Positions 18,313-27,602 are shown, numbered from the stretch's first letter. The stretch is DNA of 57,473 nt from M55B129 sp964506505 (GCA_964506505.1 CAZDKY010000036.1:1-57473), one strand, 5' to 3'. A program made the numbers and translations. The notes: a model not told the origin generated them from the letters alone.

Positions 18313-19097
18313 TTTTGGGCGGCCTTTCGTTTTTTCTTATTTTTTTTCGGTTCGTTTTTCTTCGGTTGAAAGTAATTTAAGAGAGCAATAGCAGACAGCG
18401 AAACAGCAACAAGACCCAGGCTGAACCACTGTGCTAAAGTTAAACCGAGCAGGCCAATTTCGCCAAAGCGGAAAAATTCGGTGGTAAAACGCAAGGTGCC
18501 ATAAAGAGTAAACAGAAAAATAAATTGGAAACCGACAAAAGGCCTCCGGGGCCGGATACGCTTGAGAATGATAAAAATGATCACTGCCAGGACAATTGCA
18601 TACAGCTGAACCGGATGACGCAGGACAGGATCGCCAATCCTGATGGGCAAGGCCCAGGGAACAGTAGATTCCTTACCGTAACAACAACCGTTGAGGAAAC
18701 ACCCCACCCTGCCAATAGCATATCCGAGGGCCAGGTATGGAGCAAGCAAATCAGCCATCTTCAAAAAACCGATCTTACGATAATAACTCCAGAAAAACAG
18801 GGCAAAAGCACCGACAAAAAAAGCACCATAAAAAGAGAGACCTTCGAACTGAACAAAAAAGGAGCTGATAAACCGCCCGCTGTAATAATCCCAGTTCAGC
18901 AGCATATAAAGAAGGCGCGCCCCGATCAGTCCCGCCATGGCGGCAACAATTACAGCTTCCAGGACGTGATCGGGGTTAATATTTTCCCGCGGCGCTTCCC
19001 TGTAAACTGCCATTGCCGTTACAAGAACAGCCAGGGAAATCATTAATCCATATGAATGAATGGTTAAATTACCAATGGTGAACAACTCAGGATACAT
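18309..19097 (-). CDS. lgt: Prolipoprotein diacylglyceryl transferase
   Basis: Membrane enzyme that transfers diacylglycerol from phosphatidylglycerol to the lipobox cysteine, the first step of lipoprotein maturation. At 262 aa it has seven predicted membrane helices. The Lgt signature appears as GRVGCFLNGCCYGKES, the Cys-rich variant common in Clostridia. A strongly basic C-terminal tail of repeated Lys residues follows. The ATG at 19097 follows GAGGAG and lies 4 nt after the lspA stop. Together lgt and lspA perform the two maturation steps needed by the lipoprotein encoded at 29.9 kb. Confidence 0.95.
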   Translation of the reverse strand: MYPELFTIGNLTIHSYGLMISLAVLVTAMAVYREAPRENINPDHVLEAVIVAAMAGLIGARLLYMLLNWDYYSGRFISSFFVQFEGLSFYGAFFVGAFALFFWSYYRKIGFLKMADLLAPYLALGYAIGRVGCFLNGCCYGKESTVPWALPIRIGDPVLRHPVQLYAIVLAVIIFIILKRIRPRRPFVGFQFIFLFTLYGTLRFTTEFFRFGEIGLLGLTLAQWFSLGLVAVSLSAIALLNYFQPKKNEPKKNKKKRKAAQK

Positions 19098-19101
19098 TGA
19101 C

Positions 19102-19563
19102 TCAGCTCCTCTCAAGCTCTTTTATTAAAATGCTGTCACGCCAAAAAGCGATCAGGAAAAAGGCAATGCCGATAACGATTGCCGAATCAGCCAGATTAAA
19201 AACCGGCGGCCATACTGTAAAATTAAGGAAGTCAATTACATACCCCCCCCTAACGCGATCGATCAGGTTACCCAGGGCACCGCCCAGCTGCAGGGCAAGG
19301 GCCACACGCAACCAACGATGTCCCTTTGTTAGGAGGCGATAATAATAGATTATTGCCAGGACCACGATGACGGTGATCACGATAAAAAAAACTGTCTGAT
19401 AGGGAAACATACCGAAAGCTGCCCCTGGATTGCGAACATAGGTGATATAAAAAAAATTGTCGATCACTGTAATGGATTGCCCCATCTTCATGGAGCTGGC
19501 GATCATGTATTTACTCAGCTGGTCCAGGGCAATAACAACAGCGACAATCAGGATAAGGCTCAA
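19102..19563 (-). CDS. lspA: Lipoprotein signal peptidase II
   Basis: Aspartic protease in the membrane that cleaves signal peptides from diacylated prolipoproteins. The 153-aa protein has four membrane helices, with DQLSKYMI near the N terminus, NPGAAFGMF near 55, the first catalytic Asp in GNLIDRVRGGYVIDFLNF and the second in FNLADSAIVIG. Start is TTG with an AAGGGA site. It is 214 nt below ileS; in several Firmicutes a dksA-like gene sits in that gap, but none is present here. Confidence 0.95.
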   Translation of the reverse strand: MSLILIVAVVIALDQLSKYMIASSMKMGQSITVIDNFFYITYVRNPGAAFGMFPYQTVFFIVITVIVVLAIIYYYRLLTKGHRWLRVALALQLGGALGNLIDRVRGGYVIDFLNFTVWPPVFNLADSAIVIGIAFFLIAFWRDSILIKELERS

Positions 19564-19777
19564 ATTTCCCTTCCCCCCGGTTTAGGCATCATACCTGTTG
19601 GTTCTCTTATTCTTTCCGTGCAGTACTGAGATCAACAGCGGAAAAGCATTTCTAAACTGTTGTTGTACCGCCGGATGACTCCATTTACTGGCATTCTGGG
19701 GTCAACTTGAACGTTTTTGGATCCTCTCGTTAGCGTTTCCTATTTTAACACAGTCCGGCAAATAATTACAGCGAAAA

Positions 19778-22537
19778 TTAAAGACCGTCAACCACTTTCC
19801 GGCAGCGTGAGCAGAGTTCCCCTTCCGAATCAGTATAAATCCAACAGCGAGGGCATTTATGCCCGCCCGCTTTTTTTATTCTGATTTTTACCGGAAAGCG
19901 CAGCCCTTCAACCGCTTCAGCCGGGGCATCTTCACTTTTCCCGGCCAGGATGGCTGTGGATACAATAAAGAGTTCAGCTAAAAAATCATTGTACTGCTTC
20001 AGGAGATCATAGGCCTGCGGCTCAACCCAGAGTTCAACTGATGCTTCCAGCGAACCGCCGATAATCTTATCTTTGCGGGCCTGTTCAAGAGACCTGGTTA
20101 CTTCATCACGAACAGCCAGCAGAACCTCCCAACGTTCTGCCAGTTCACCGTTTTCCCAGATCGGATCCGGCTCCGGCCAGTCGGCCAACTGCACGCTCTC
20201 CGGCCGATTCCCGGGCAGATGTTGCCATATCTCCTCCGCGGTAAAAGTCAGAATCGGCGCCATCAGCAGAACAAGATGTTCAAGAATAATTGAAAGCACA
20301 GTTTGTGCCGAACGGCGGTCCGGATCATCCGGAGCCGAGCAATAGAGACGATCTTTTAGCACATCAAGATAAAAACTGCTCATGTCCACTACGCAAAAAT
20401 TGTGGACGGCATGGAAAAATTGGTGATATTCGTAGTTCTCATAATAACTGGTTACCTTTTTAATTAGGCTACCCAGACGGCCGAGAGCCCAACGGTCGAG
20501 CTCCGCCATATCTCCATAAGCAACATTATGGACGGCCGGATCAAAATCCCGGCAACTTCCCAGCAGAAAACGGACCGTGTTGCGGATTTTGCGGTAAACT
20601 TCAATCAGCTGTTTCAAAATGTTTTCAGACAGGTGAACATCACTGGTGAAATCAGCTGAAGATACCCACAATCGTAGGATATCTGCCCCGTAGCGCTTAA
20701 TAATTTGTTCCGGAGCAATGACGTTGCCCAGCGATTTCGACATTTTTTTACCTTCTCCGTCAACAACCCAGCCGTGGCTGAGAACCGCTTTATAAGGCGG
20801 CTCGCCCCTGGTCGCCACCGCAGTAAGCAGCGATGAATGGAACCAGCCGCGGTACTGATCGCTGCCTTCAAGGTAAAGATCGGCAGGCCACCGTAAATCA
20901 GGGCGGGTTTCTAATACTGCATCGTGACTTGAACCGGAGTCAAACCACACATCCATGGTATCCTTTTCTTTGCGAAATTGATCATGACCACAGTGGGGAC
21001 AGCTGAACCCATCCGGTAGTATCTCTTTAGCTTCACGCGCAAACCAGGCGTCAGAACCTTCGCGGGTAAACAGTTCGCTGACCGCGGCAATGGTTTCTTT
21101 ATTGATAATTGGTTTTCCACAGGAAAGGCAGTAAAAGATCGGGATCGGCACACCCCATACCCTCTGTCTGGATATACACCAGTCCTGTCTTTCCGCCACC
21201 ATGTTGTAGATGCGTTCTTCACCCCAGGAAGGTGTCCATTTAACTTTTTTGATCGCCTCCAGGGCTTCTTTCCGGAAGCCTTCCACAGAGGCAAACCACT
21301 GCTCGGTTGCCCTGTAGAGAACAGGCTTTTTACAGCGCCAGCAGTTTGGGTACTGGTGTTCAAAAGAGGCAGAACTAAGGAGAACGCCTGCTTCTCTCAG
21401 ATCTTCGATAACCTTCCGTCCTCCCTTTTCATAATGCATCCCGGCGTAGGGACCTGCTTCATCAGTAAACATACCCTGATCATTGAGAGGGCTCAGCATC
21501 GGCAGATCGTTTTCCCGTCCAACAATGAAGTCTTCGTAACCATGCCCCGGCGCAATGTGCACCATTCCCGTGCCCTGTTCGAGGGTGACATGGTCCCCGT
21601 GCAGAAGAATTGATTCGCGATCAAAAAGGGGATGGCGACAGCGCATGCCTGTCAGTTCACTGCCGCGGAAACGCTTTAAAACCGTCCAGGGCTTCTCAGC
21701 ACCAGCTTTAGTTGAAACTTCTCCAAGAAGTTCTTCAGCCAGCAGGTACTGTTCATCACCCGCGTCAACAAGGACGTACTCGAAATCATTATGGACAGCT
21801 ATAGCCAGGTTGGCCGGAATCGTCCATGCTGTAGTAGTCCAAATCAGGCAGTATCGATTCTCAACTCCGCCCAGAAGACCCCGGTCATCAACCAGCGGGA
21901 ACTTAACATAAATAGCGTCAGATATTTTATTGCCATATTCAATTTCCGCCTCCGCCAGAGCGGTCTCACAATTTGCGCACCAGTATACAGGTCTCATACC
22001 CTTGTATATATAACCGCGCTCAGCCATAGCACCAAATATCTTGATCTGCCGTCCTTCAAAAGCCGGCTTCAGAGTCAGGTAAGGGTTGTCCCAGTCGCCG
22101 CGAACGCCCAGTCTCTTAAATTGTTCCCGCTGGATGTCGACATATTTCAGGGCATAGTCACGACACATTTGGCGAAATTCAATATCGGAAATTTCTTTCC
22201 TGTTCACCTTGTTAGTCTTGATAATCTGGTGCTCTATAGGTAACCCATGAGTATCCCAACCCGGAACATAAGGACAATCAAAACCGCACATAGTTTTGTA
22301 CTTGTTGATAATATCCTTGAGCACTTTATTCAGAGCTGTTCCCATATGAATGCTGCCATTGGCATAGGGAGGACCGTCATGAAGAATATAGTTCGGCGCC
22401 TCACGGCGCTTATCTCTCGCCATTTTATTGATATCCATTTTAGCCCATCGTTCGAGCATTTCCGGTTCTCGATTCGGCAGGTTGGCTCGCATTGGGAAAT
22501 CAGTCTGTGGTAAGTTTAATGTGTCCCGGTAATCCAT
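19778..22537 (-). CDS. ileS: Isoleucyl-tRNA synthetase
   Basis: Class I synthetase that charges tRNA-Ile and edits mischarged valine. The protein is 919 aa. The HIGH-type motif reads HMGT (GPPYANGSIHMGTAL, about 56-69). The CP1 editing domain follows (about 190-400, with GTGMVHIAPGHG), then WFDSGSS, the KMSKS motif (GEGKKMSKSLGN), the anticodon-binding domain, and a C-terminal zinc finger with four cysteines (CPRCW, CSRC). The HMGTALNK-type active site and zinc tail mark the bacterial IleS1 class. The ATG at 22537 has a GGAGGAG site. Expression is controlled by the T-box leader immediately upstream. Confidence 0.98.
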   Translation of the reverse strand: MDYRDTLNLPQTDFPMRANLPNREPEMLERWAKMDINKMARDKRREAPNYILHDGPPYANGSIHMGTALNKVLKDIINKYKTMCGFDCPYVPGWDTHGLPIEHQIIKTNKVNRKEISDIEFRQMCRDYALKYVDIQREQFKRLGVRGDWDNPYLTLKPAFEGRQIKIFGAMAERGYIYKGMRPVYWCANCETALAEAEIEYGNKISDAIYVKFPLVDDRGLLGGVENRYCLIWTTTAWTIPANLAIAVHNDFEYVLVDAGDEQYLLAEELLGEVSTKAGAEKPWTVLKRFRGSELTGMRCRHPLFDRESILLHGDHVTLEQGTGMVHIAPGHGYEDFIVGRENDLPMLSPLNDQGMFTDEAGPYAGMHYEKGGRKVIEDLREAGVLLSSASFEHQYPNCWRCKKPVLYRATEQWFASVEGFRKEALEAIKKVKWTPSWGEERIYNMVAERQDWCISRQRVWGVPIPIFYCLSCGKPIINKETIAAVSELFTREGSDAWFAREAKEILPDGFSCPHCGHDQFRKEKDTMDVWFDSGSSHDAVLETRPDLRWPADLYLEGSDQYRGWFHSSLLTAVATRGEPPYKAVLSHGWVVDGEGKKMSKSLGNVIAPEQIIKRYGADILRLWVSSADFTSDVHLSENILKQLIEVYRKIRNTVRFLLGSCRDFDPAVHNVAYGDMAELDRWALGRLGSLIKKVTSYYENYEYHQFFHAVHNFCVVDMSSFYLDVLKDRLYCSAPDDPDRRSAQTVLSIILEHLVLLMAPILTFTAEEIWQHLPGNRPESVQLADWPEPDPIWENGELAERWEVLLAVRDEVTRSLEQARKDKIIGGSLEASVELWVEPQAYDLLKQYNDFLAELFIVSTAILAGKSEDAPAEAVEGLRFPVKIRIKKAGGHKCPRCWIYTDSEGELCSRCRKVVDGL

Positions 22538-22601
22538 AAATTTTCTCCTCCAGTTGATAATACAAAATTTCTCTTCCTCCGGCAGCATAGCCAATAATCA
22601 T

Positions 22602-22845
22602 AAAAAAACCCGCCCCTGCAGGGGCGAGATATATCCCGCGGTACCACCCTCGTGCCCGGTTAAAAACAAGGCTCCTTCCGAATGCCAATAACGACGGCTA
22701 CCGTCCGCGTCTACTCTTTCTTTCCGGAAATTTGGCGCGGCTGCTCCCGGGTGATCTTCAACGGTCGGCTTAGCCGGACTCCCACCTTAAACCGGCTCTC
22801 TGGGTAAGCACAGGTACCGCTTTCGTGTCCCATTCACAGCATTTG
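22602..22845 (-). promoter_or_regulatory. Isoleucine T-box riboswitch upstream of ileS
   Basis: On the minus strand the leader carries the invariant T-box sequence AGGGTGGTACCGCGG, which pairs with the free acceptor end of uncharged tRNA. It is followed by a GC-rich terminator (CGCCCC/GGGGCG arms round TGCA) and a run of T at about 22602-22626. The specifier stretch GAAGATCACCCGGGAG, at about 22760, presents AUC, an isoleucine codon, consistent with the downstream gene. The AGAGAGCCGG-type stem I start is also visible. Uncharged tRNA-Ile should favour the antiterminator and switch on ileS. The 5' end is set by the promoter just upstream. Confidence 0.95.
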
Positions 22846-22851
22846 CTCCAA

Positions 22852-22880
22852 ATTTTAACACGGATACCCGCTAAAATCAA
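22852..22880 (-). promoter_or_regulatory. Sigma-A promoter of the ileS T-box transcript
   Basis: TTGATT (-35) and TAAAAT (-10) are separated by exactly 17 nt on the minus strand. The predicted start, near 22845, is where the T-box leader begins. It lies after divIVA, so ileS can be transcribed independently of the division-gene operon. Confidence 0.75.
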
Positions 22881-22959
22881 TACCTGCATTTCGTAAGCAG
22901 TTTGATTCCTGCATTTCATAAACAGTTTGATTTAAACTGATATTGCTTTACTGCAATCC

Positions 22960-23583
22960 TTAAAATTCAGGATCTTTATCTGTTTCGGGATAGTCATCCG
23001 GGTTAAGATCATACCGAATACCGAAATCTTTTTCGTCTTCCGTGCCCTTTTCATCATCAATTTTTTCATTGCTGACAGGATCGGGCTCAAATTCAAGGAT
23101 CTCGTCATCTTTCTCTTCAATCTCTGGAGCAGCACTAAGCCATTCTTCTTTCTCCAGTGCAGCCAGTTGAGCTTCGACAAAAGAGCGAAACCGCATTTTG
23201 AATATCTGAGCTTGCTTGATTAGTTCTTCATTTTCACTCATGATCCGGCCGGCCCTGAAACGGGCATCTTCGATGATCTGCTTGGCTTCTCTTTCCGCTT
23301 CCCGCTTGATCAGGTCACTCTCACGTTTAGCATTTTGTTTTACTTCTTCGGCGGTTTCCTGGGCTACAACAATGGCGCTGTGCAATGTTTCTTCCATTTT
23401 ATGATAATTCTTATTTTTTTCAAGCAGCCGGTTGATCTCTTCTTTCAGTTCCTCGTTTTCCCTGAGCAACTTTTCAAGATTTCCTGCCACTTCATCCAGA
23501 AAATCATCCACATCTTCCATGTCATAACCGCGGAATGAACGCTCAAATTCTTTTTCCTGTATATCCAACGGTGTGATGGACAT
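22960..23583 (-). CDS. divIVA: DivIVA-family polar/septal scaffold protein
   Basis: Coiled-coil protein that binds negatively curved membrane at septa and poles. The N-terminal lipid-binding domain is clear (PLDIQEKEFERSFRGYDMEDVDDFLDEV, residues 5-32). Long coiled coils follow to about residue 145, then a very acidic tail rich in Asp and Glu. At 207 aa it is somewhat longer than B. subtilis DivIVA (164 aa) because of this tail. The ATG follows GGGAGG. Its place between ylmH and ileS is the standard one in Firmicutes. Confidence 0.94.
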   Translation of the reverse strand: MSITPLDIQEKEFERSFRGYDMEDVDDFLDEVAGNLEKLLRENEELKEEINRLLEKNKNYHKMEETLHSAIVVAQETAEEVKQNAKRESDLIKREAEREAKQIIEDARFRAGRIMSENEELIKQAQIFKMRFRSFVEAQLAALEKEEWLSAAPEIEEKDDEILEFEPDPVSNEKIDDEKGTEDEKDFGIRYDLNPDDYPETDKDPEF

Positions 23584-23664
23584 AATTTATCCTCCCTGTT
23601 ACCCTTTATTAGTTGATTATATTTGTTGGCAGACTTCGACAGCATGGCCACTTTTCCTGCTGCC

Positions 23665-24432
23665 TCAGCTATATCTTTTCAAGCTTAGATGCAGCCTACC
23701 CCTTCGTGTTTCACCTTCCACTTTTTCAAGCAACACTCTTCCTTTTCCCTTCAGTGAGAGCTGATCACCTTCCTTCAATTGCAATGAAGGTGAGCTTACC
23801 GGTCGCCAGTTTACCCGAACCAGCCCTCCTTTAATCAGCATAGTCATCCTTGATCTTGACAGGCCAAACCCAAGCGATAAAACAGCATCGGCCCTCAAGC
23901 TGGCCACCGTACCCCTTATTTCTTTTCCACTTTCTTCTGCCAGGGACAGATCCTCTGGATCGATAACACTGCAGATTACATCCTGCCGGCCAACCCGTAC
24001 CAGGTTGGTGGCAATGTAGTCCGATTTTGTTTCCAGAACCATGATTGCCACTCCGTCCTTTTCAAGGTGCACAATGTCGCCAATCTGATCACGGCGAAGG
24101 CCCAGTCCCAGCACTGCCCCCAGGATATCACGGTGTTCAAGATCAGTTTCGCCTTTTATCCCCTGCACAAGAACAGCTTTGACCGGTGGAGTGGCACCCG
24201 GTTGTGATACAGGAAAGAGGTGAATAACATTTCTTTCCGCTTCAGGATAACCGCCTCCGATTGTATAGGAGCAGGTATGATTATTTTTCAAAGCTATTCC
24301 AGCAAGTTCAAGCAGTCGCGGATCAAGAAACGAAGTTGTAAAGGATACCCTGCCGTCCAGTTGATCGAGCCTGCGTTCAAATTGCCGCAGCCACTGTTTC
24401 TCTCCTTCCGAAAGGAGAAATTCACTGCCCAT
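23665..24432 (-). CDS. ylmH: YlmH-family S4 RNA-binding protein
   Basis: S4-domain protein of the YlmH family. In B. subtilis YlmH takes part in ribosome-associated quality control and in S. pneumoniae it is linked to division. The 255-aa protein has the N-terminal YlmH domain (about 1-170, with VSFTTSFLDPRLLELA and a VLVQGIKG segment) and a C-terminal S4 domain (about 182-245: ADAVLSLGFGLSRSRMTMLI). The presence of rqcH in the same window gives YlmH a plausible partner. GGGAGG precedes the ATG. It lies between yggT and divIVA as usual. Confidence 0.92.
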   Translation of the reverse strand: MGSEFLLSEGEKQWLRQFERRLDQLDGRVSFTTSFLDPRLLELAGIALKNNHTCSYTIGGGYPEAERNVIHLFPVSQPGATPPVKAVLVQGIKGETDLEHRDILGAVLGLGLRRDQIGDIVHLEKDGVAIMVLETKSDYIATNLVRVGRQDVICSVIDPEDLSLAEESGKEIRGTVASLRADAVLSLGFGLSRSRMTMLIKGGLVRVNWRPVSSPSLQLKEGDQLSLKGKGRVLLEKVEGETRRGRLHLSLKRYS

Positions 24433-24449
24433 TTTAAACCCTCCCGGAA

Positions 24450-24737
24450 TTACAAATAAAAATAGCGGATAATGAGCTGCTGCGCCAGACGCAGCAGAAT
24501 TAGCAGAATAATCGGGGATAGATCAAGATAACCCATTCCCAACCGCGGTGAAGGAATGATCCTGCGGATGGGTGCCAGCAGAGGCTCCGTCAAACCGTAA
24601 ACAACACGGTAGATTGAGGAAAGGGTAGGATTCCCACCGGCGCCAAACATGAACCAGGACATTATTATCCGTGCCAGGAGGACGAAATAATAAATCTGAA
24701 TAAATACGAGTAATCCTTCAGCCAATATTCTGATCAC
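24450..24737 (-). CDS. yggT: YggT-family membrane protein
   Basis: Small integral membrane protein of the YggT family (YlmG in Bacillus), whose exact activity is unsettled. The 95-aa protein has two hydrophobic segments joined by the family motif NPTLSSIYRVVYGLTEPLLAPIRRIIPS, in which TEP-L-PIRR-IP is diagnostic. GTG at 24737 is chosen because GAGG lies 5 nt upstream; the frame stays open to a TTG at 24752. The 91-nt gap between it and yggS is where sepF normally sits, and no sepF-like sequence is present. Confidence 0.9.
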   Translation of the reverse strand: MIRILAEGLLVFIQIYYFVLLARIIMSWFMFGAGGNPTLSSIYRVVYGLTEPLLAPIRRIIPSPRLGMGYLDLSPIILLILLRLAQQLIIRYFYL

Positions 24738-24828
24738 GATCACCTCTCTCAAAAGTAAATAGTGTTATCAATCCGATTTGTTTTTTAAAAAACCCGCTAT
24801 ATGAACCGCTCAAAAAGCCGGAATAACT

Positions 24829-25491
24829 CTAAGCAAAAAGAGCGCTGCCGATTCTCACCATTGTGGCGCCCTCTTCCACGGCAACCACATAATCATTGGT
24901 CATCCCCATTGAAAGATCGGTCATTGTAAATCCAGATCGGACGCTTTCATCCCGTAGTTGGCGAAGAAGCCTGAAACAGGGCCGCGTTTCTTCAGGATCA
25001 TCAAAAAATGGAGCCATGGTCATCAATCCTCGGATATTCAGCCGGTCAAATGATTTCAATTTGGTGAGAAAAACGGAAAGTTCCTCCGGGGGAAGGCCAA
25101 ACTTGCTTTCTTCACCAGATACATTAACCTGTACCAGGGCTTCCACCTTCCTGTCTAATCGCTCCGCCCAGCGCTGCAGCTCTCCGGCCAGTGAAAGACG
25201 ATCAAGTGAGTGAATCATCACGTAATAAGGCAGGACATCTTTGACCTTGTTGCTTTGCAGATGCCCAATAAAATGCCACTTTAATTGAGGAAATGCTTTT
25301 ACTTTTTCTACCGCATCCTGGACCCGGTTTTCACCAAAATCACTGATTCCAAGGGATGCCGCAAGGCGCACCTCTTCTATCCCTACAGTTTTTGTCACTG
25401 CTATGAGCTTTACTTCTTCCGGCTGCCGTCCTGAACGGACAGCTGCCTTTTCGATTGCCAGCATAACCTTACCGTAATTTTCACTGATCAT
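24829..25491 (-). CDS. yggS: YggS-family PLP homeostasis protein
   Basis: PLP-binding protein of the YggS/PROSC family (YlmE in Firmicutes) that keeps free pyridoxal phosphate and amino/keto-acid balance in check. It has no known catalytic turnover. The 220-aa TIM barrel shows the PLP lysine in LIAVTKTVG (about 31), then FGENRVQDAVEK, WHFIGHLQSNKVKD, a GLMTMAP segment and LSMGMTNDY at the phosphate site. The ATG at 25491 has GGGGAG upstream. It lies between the HlyD-like gene and yggT, part of the classical ylm string. Confidence 0.95.
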   Translation of the reverse strand: MISENYGKVMLAIEKAAVRSGRQPEEVKLIAVTKTVGIEEVRLAASLGISDFGENRVQDAVEKVKAFPQLKWHFIGHLQSNKVKDVLPYYVMIHSLDRLSLAGELQRWAERLDRKVEALVQVNVSGEESKFGLPPEELSVFLTKLKSFDRLNIRGLMTMAPFFDDPEETRPCFRLLRQLRDESVRSGFTMTDLSMGMTNDYVVAVEEGATMVRIGSALFA

Positions 25492-25559
25492 TATGGATCT
25501 CCCCGTTATATCTTTTATAATTTTTCTGCCCAACAGAGCCTGTCGATAAAATGATTAAG

Positions 25560-26744
25560 CTAATTCAGCCTTTGACCCTCTTCTACTATTGCCGGTTTTG
25601 TAATAACCGGGCTTCCCGGATCAATTCCTTCCACTAGAAGTTTGTTCTCCTGCCTTTCAACAAGGCTGACCGGTTTAAAGACAACCCTTCCTCCCTCAAC
25701 AACAAATATTCCTTCCCGCCCTTCTTTTTCAAACAATGCTTCTTCGGGAATTATTATACCTTCACGGCGGGAATAGAGCAAAGTAGCTTCAGCCCAGCGG
25801 GCCTGTTCAAAACCCTCAATCTGTTCTTCAATTTCGTATGTCAGGAGAATCTCCTGTAATTTTTCCTCTTTATGATAAAGTTTGCCCCGAACACTGTCCC
25901 CGGGTGCAAAATCAAATTCGATCTCCACAGTGTCTTTCCCGGCGATCACCTGCCCCGGGTGAAGAGGAAGTTTTATGCTGTAATACCACCGCCAGTTATT
26001 AACTATTTTTACCATAGGCTGGCCGGCATCGATCAGCTCGCCGACCACGGCATATTTCCCTTCACCAAACATTTCAGCATATTCTTCAACATTTAAGTAT
26101 AATAACCCTCTATAATCCTCCCAGCCATCTATGTAATGAGAAAGGAAACCGCTATTTTCACTATAAACACTGACGGTGTCTTCAAAAGTCATCGAAGACG
26201 GATCAATCGCTGCCGTCCCGGTGCTGTCATCAGTAACAGCCTCACTGTCAGAAACAATTTTATTCTGTCCATTATTCCAGTTTTCCTCAAACAGCTGCTG
26301 CCAGTGTTCTTTAAATTGTTCCCAGAGATCCTCTCCAGAATATTCTTCTTTTTCCCCACCCTGTATTCTCTGCATCTCCAGAGGCGAAATGATGCCAATA
26401 ATAGCAACTTCTGACCCGGCCGCTATTCTTTTTTTATTTTCGGCAAGATCCATAATCAATCCTGATTCAGGGGCTCTTATAATCGCTTCATCCCGGGTAA
26501 CCAGTCCTTCTACCCTGCATTCCTGGATCATTATTCCAGGCTCGGCATTTATAATTTGCAACCTCCAGGCAAGATACTGTTCACCAAGCCAGTGAGAACC
26601 GAGCTGAACAATAATTACCAGGGCCAGCAACAGGAGAACGTAAAAAATAAAAGCCTGCTTAAAATTGCTGAAGCTGAAGCGCTTGCCCTCACCGGGCAAC
26701 ACTTTAAAACGCCTGTTTAAATCCCGGGTGCCTTTTTTCTTCAA
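25560..26744 (-). CDS. HlyD-like membrane adaptor protein
   Basis: Probable membrane-fusion/adaptor protein of the HlyD superfamily. The 394-aa protein has a basic cytoplasmic N terminus, one membrane helix at about 31-48 (FYVLLLLALVIIVQLG), and a beta-rich barrel-sandwich or lipoyl-like segment near 75-115 (RDEAIIRAPESGLI). A region rich in Glu, Gln and Asn follows at about 125-190, with C-terminal beta domains similar to efflux adaptors (EEALFEKEGREGIFVVEGGRVVFKPV). No ABC or MFS partner lies nearby, so the transport role is unsupported here. Start is TTG with AAAGGAT upstream, 3 nt after pgeF. The insert between pgeF and yggS is recurrent in some Clostridia, but I cannot verify how widely. 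Confidence 0.75.
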   Translation of the reverse strand: MKKKGTRDLNRRFKVLPGEGKRFSFSNFKQAFIFYVLLLLALVIIVQLGSHWLGEQYLAWRLQIINAEPGIMIQECRVEGLVTRDEAIIRAPESGLIMDLAENKKRIAAGSEVAIIGIISPLEMQRIQGGEKEEYSGEDLWEQFKEHWQQLFEENWNNGQNKIVSDSEAVTDDSTGTAAIDPSSMTFEDTVSVYSENSGFLSHYIDGWEDYRGLLYLNVEEYAEMFGEGKYAVVGELIDAGQPMVKIVNNWRWYYSIKLPLHPGQVIAGKDTVEIEFDFAPGDSVRGKLYHKEEKLQEILLTYEIEEQIEGFEQARWAEATLLYSRREGIIIPEEALFEKEGREGIFVVEGGRVVFKPVSLVERQENKLLVEGIDPGSPVITKPAIVEEGQRLN

Positions 26745-26747
26745 TTT

Positions 26748-27602
26748 TTATCCTTTCCCCCTGCGAATGGCAATGAAACCGAGCATCCGGCCGGTTATTC
26801 CGCGGTCCCGGCGATAAGAATAAAACAAATCGTCATTGCATGATGAGCACCAGCTGTTTTTGGCCAGGTTTTCTTTATTAATACCCGCTCGAAGAAGCTG
26901 CTTTTCATTGACAGCTGTTAAATCCAGTTTGAAGAAACCATTAGAAACAGGCTCCAGGTAAGCGGGATCTGAATAACCGGCATCCTGGAACATGCGGGCA
27001 ATCTTTTCATCGACCATATAACAATCACGGCAAATAGCCGGGCTTAAAGCAACCAGGAGCTCATCCAGATCTATAAAGAATTCTTTTTTCAAACGCTTGA
27101 TTAAACTAACCCCGGTTCCGCCAAGAGCCCCGCGCCACCCGGCATGAGCCAGGGCAACTATCGGCTTTCCCGTTGAAACAAAAAATATAAGCTGGCAATC
27201 AGCGGAATATGCAGCCAGCGGCAGCCCTGGCTCGGTTGTTATGAGAGCGTCGCAGTGTTTCACCGCTGTTCCGGGGCAAGCTCCTTCTCCCCGGTTTTTT
27301 TCATTAAATACAGCGGACTCTATCCCGTGAACTTGCACCGCTGAAACCTGGCTGCGGGAATTATAATTAAAAAGATTAAAAAACCTCCGCCTGTTTTCCA
27401 GCACGCTAATCTCGCTATCTCCGGTGTGAAAAGCCATATTGAGCGAATGGAAAGAGCCACTGCTGCAACCGCCGATACGGGTGGAAAAAGCATGATCAAC
27501 CAGCCCGCTTTTTTCGAGCAGTGATGACTGCAGGTAAGCTATCCCGCCCTTTTGCAACAGGGCAAATTCTCCCTCTCCTTTGTATTGTTTCTCTCTCAGC
27601 AT
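26748..27602 (-). CDS. pgeF: Multicopper-type polyphenol oxidase / PgeF (YfiH, YlmD family)
   Basis: Member of the DUF152 laccase-domain family. The E. coli protein (PgeF/YfiH) corrects peptidoglycan precursors carrying L-serine at position 1, and other members act on purine nucleosides. The 284-aa protein shows HAFSTRIGGCSSGSF, the metal-site Cys in PLAAYSADCQLIFF and His in ALAHAGWRGALGGT. It also has AICRDCYMVDEKI and a C-terminal SCNDDLFYSYRRD. Its ATG overlaps the nrdD stop by 7 nt. It heads the pgeF-yggS-yggT-ylmH-divIVA run. Confidence 0.93.
   Translation of the reverse strand: MLREKQYKGEGEFALLQKGGIAYLQSSLLEKSGLVDHAFSTRIGGCSSGSFHSLNMAFHTGDSEISVLENRRRFFNLFNYNSRSQVSAVQVHGIESAVFNEKNRGEGACPGTAVKHCDALITTEPGLPLAAYSADCQLIFFVSTGKPIVALAHAGWRGALGGTGVSLIKRLKKEFFIDLDELLVALSPAICRDCYMVDEKIARMFQDAGYSDPAYLEPVSNGFFKLDLTAVNEKQLLRAGINKENLAKNSWCSSCNDDLFYSYRRDRGITGRMLGFIAIRRGKG

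Noticed and set aside
21356..22513. Several plus-strand open frames antisense to ileS
   Set aside because: They lie fully inside ileS, have no good start signals and no recognisable domains.
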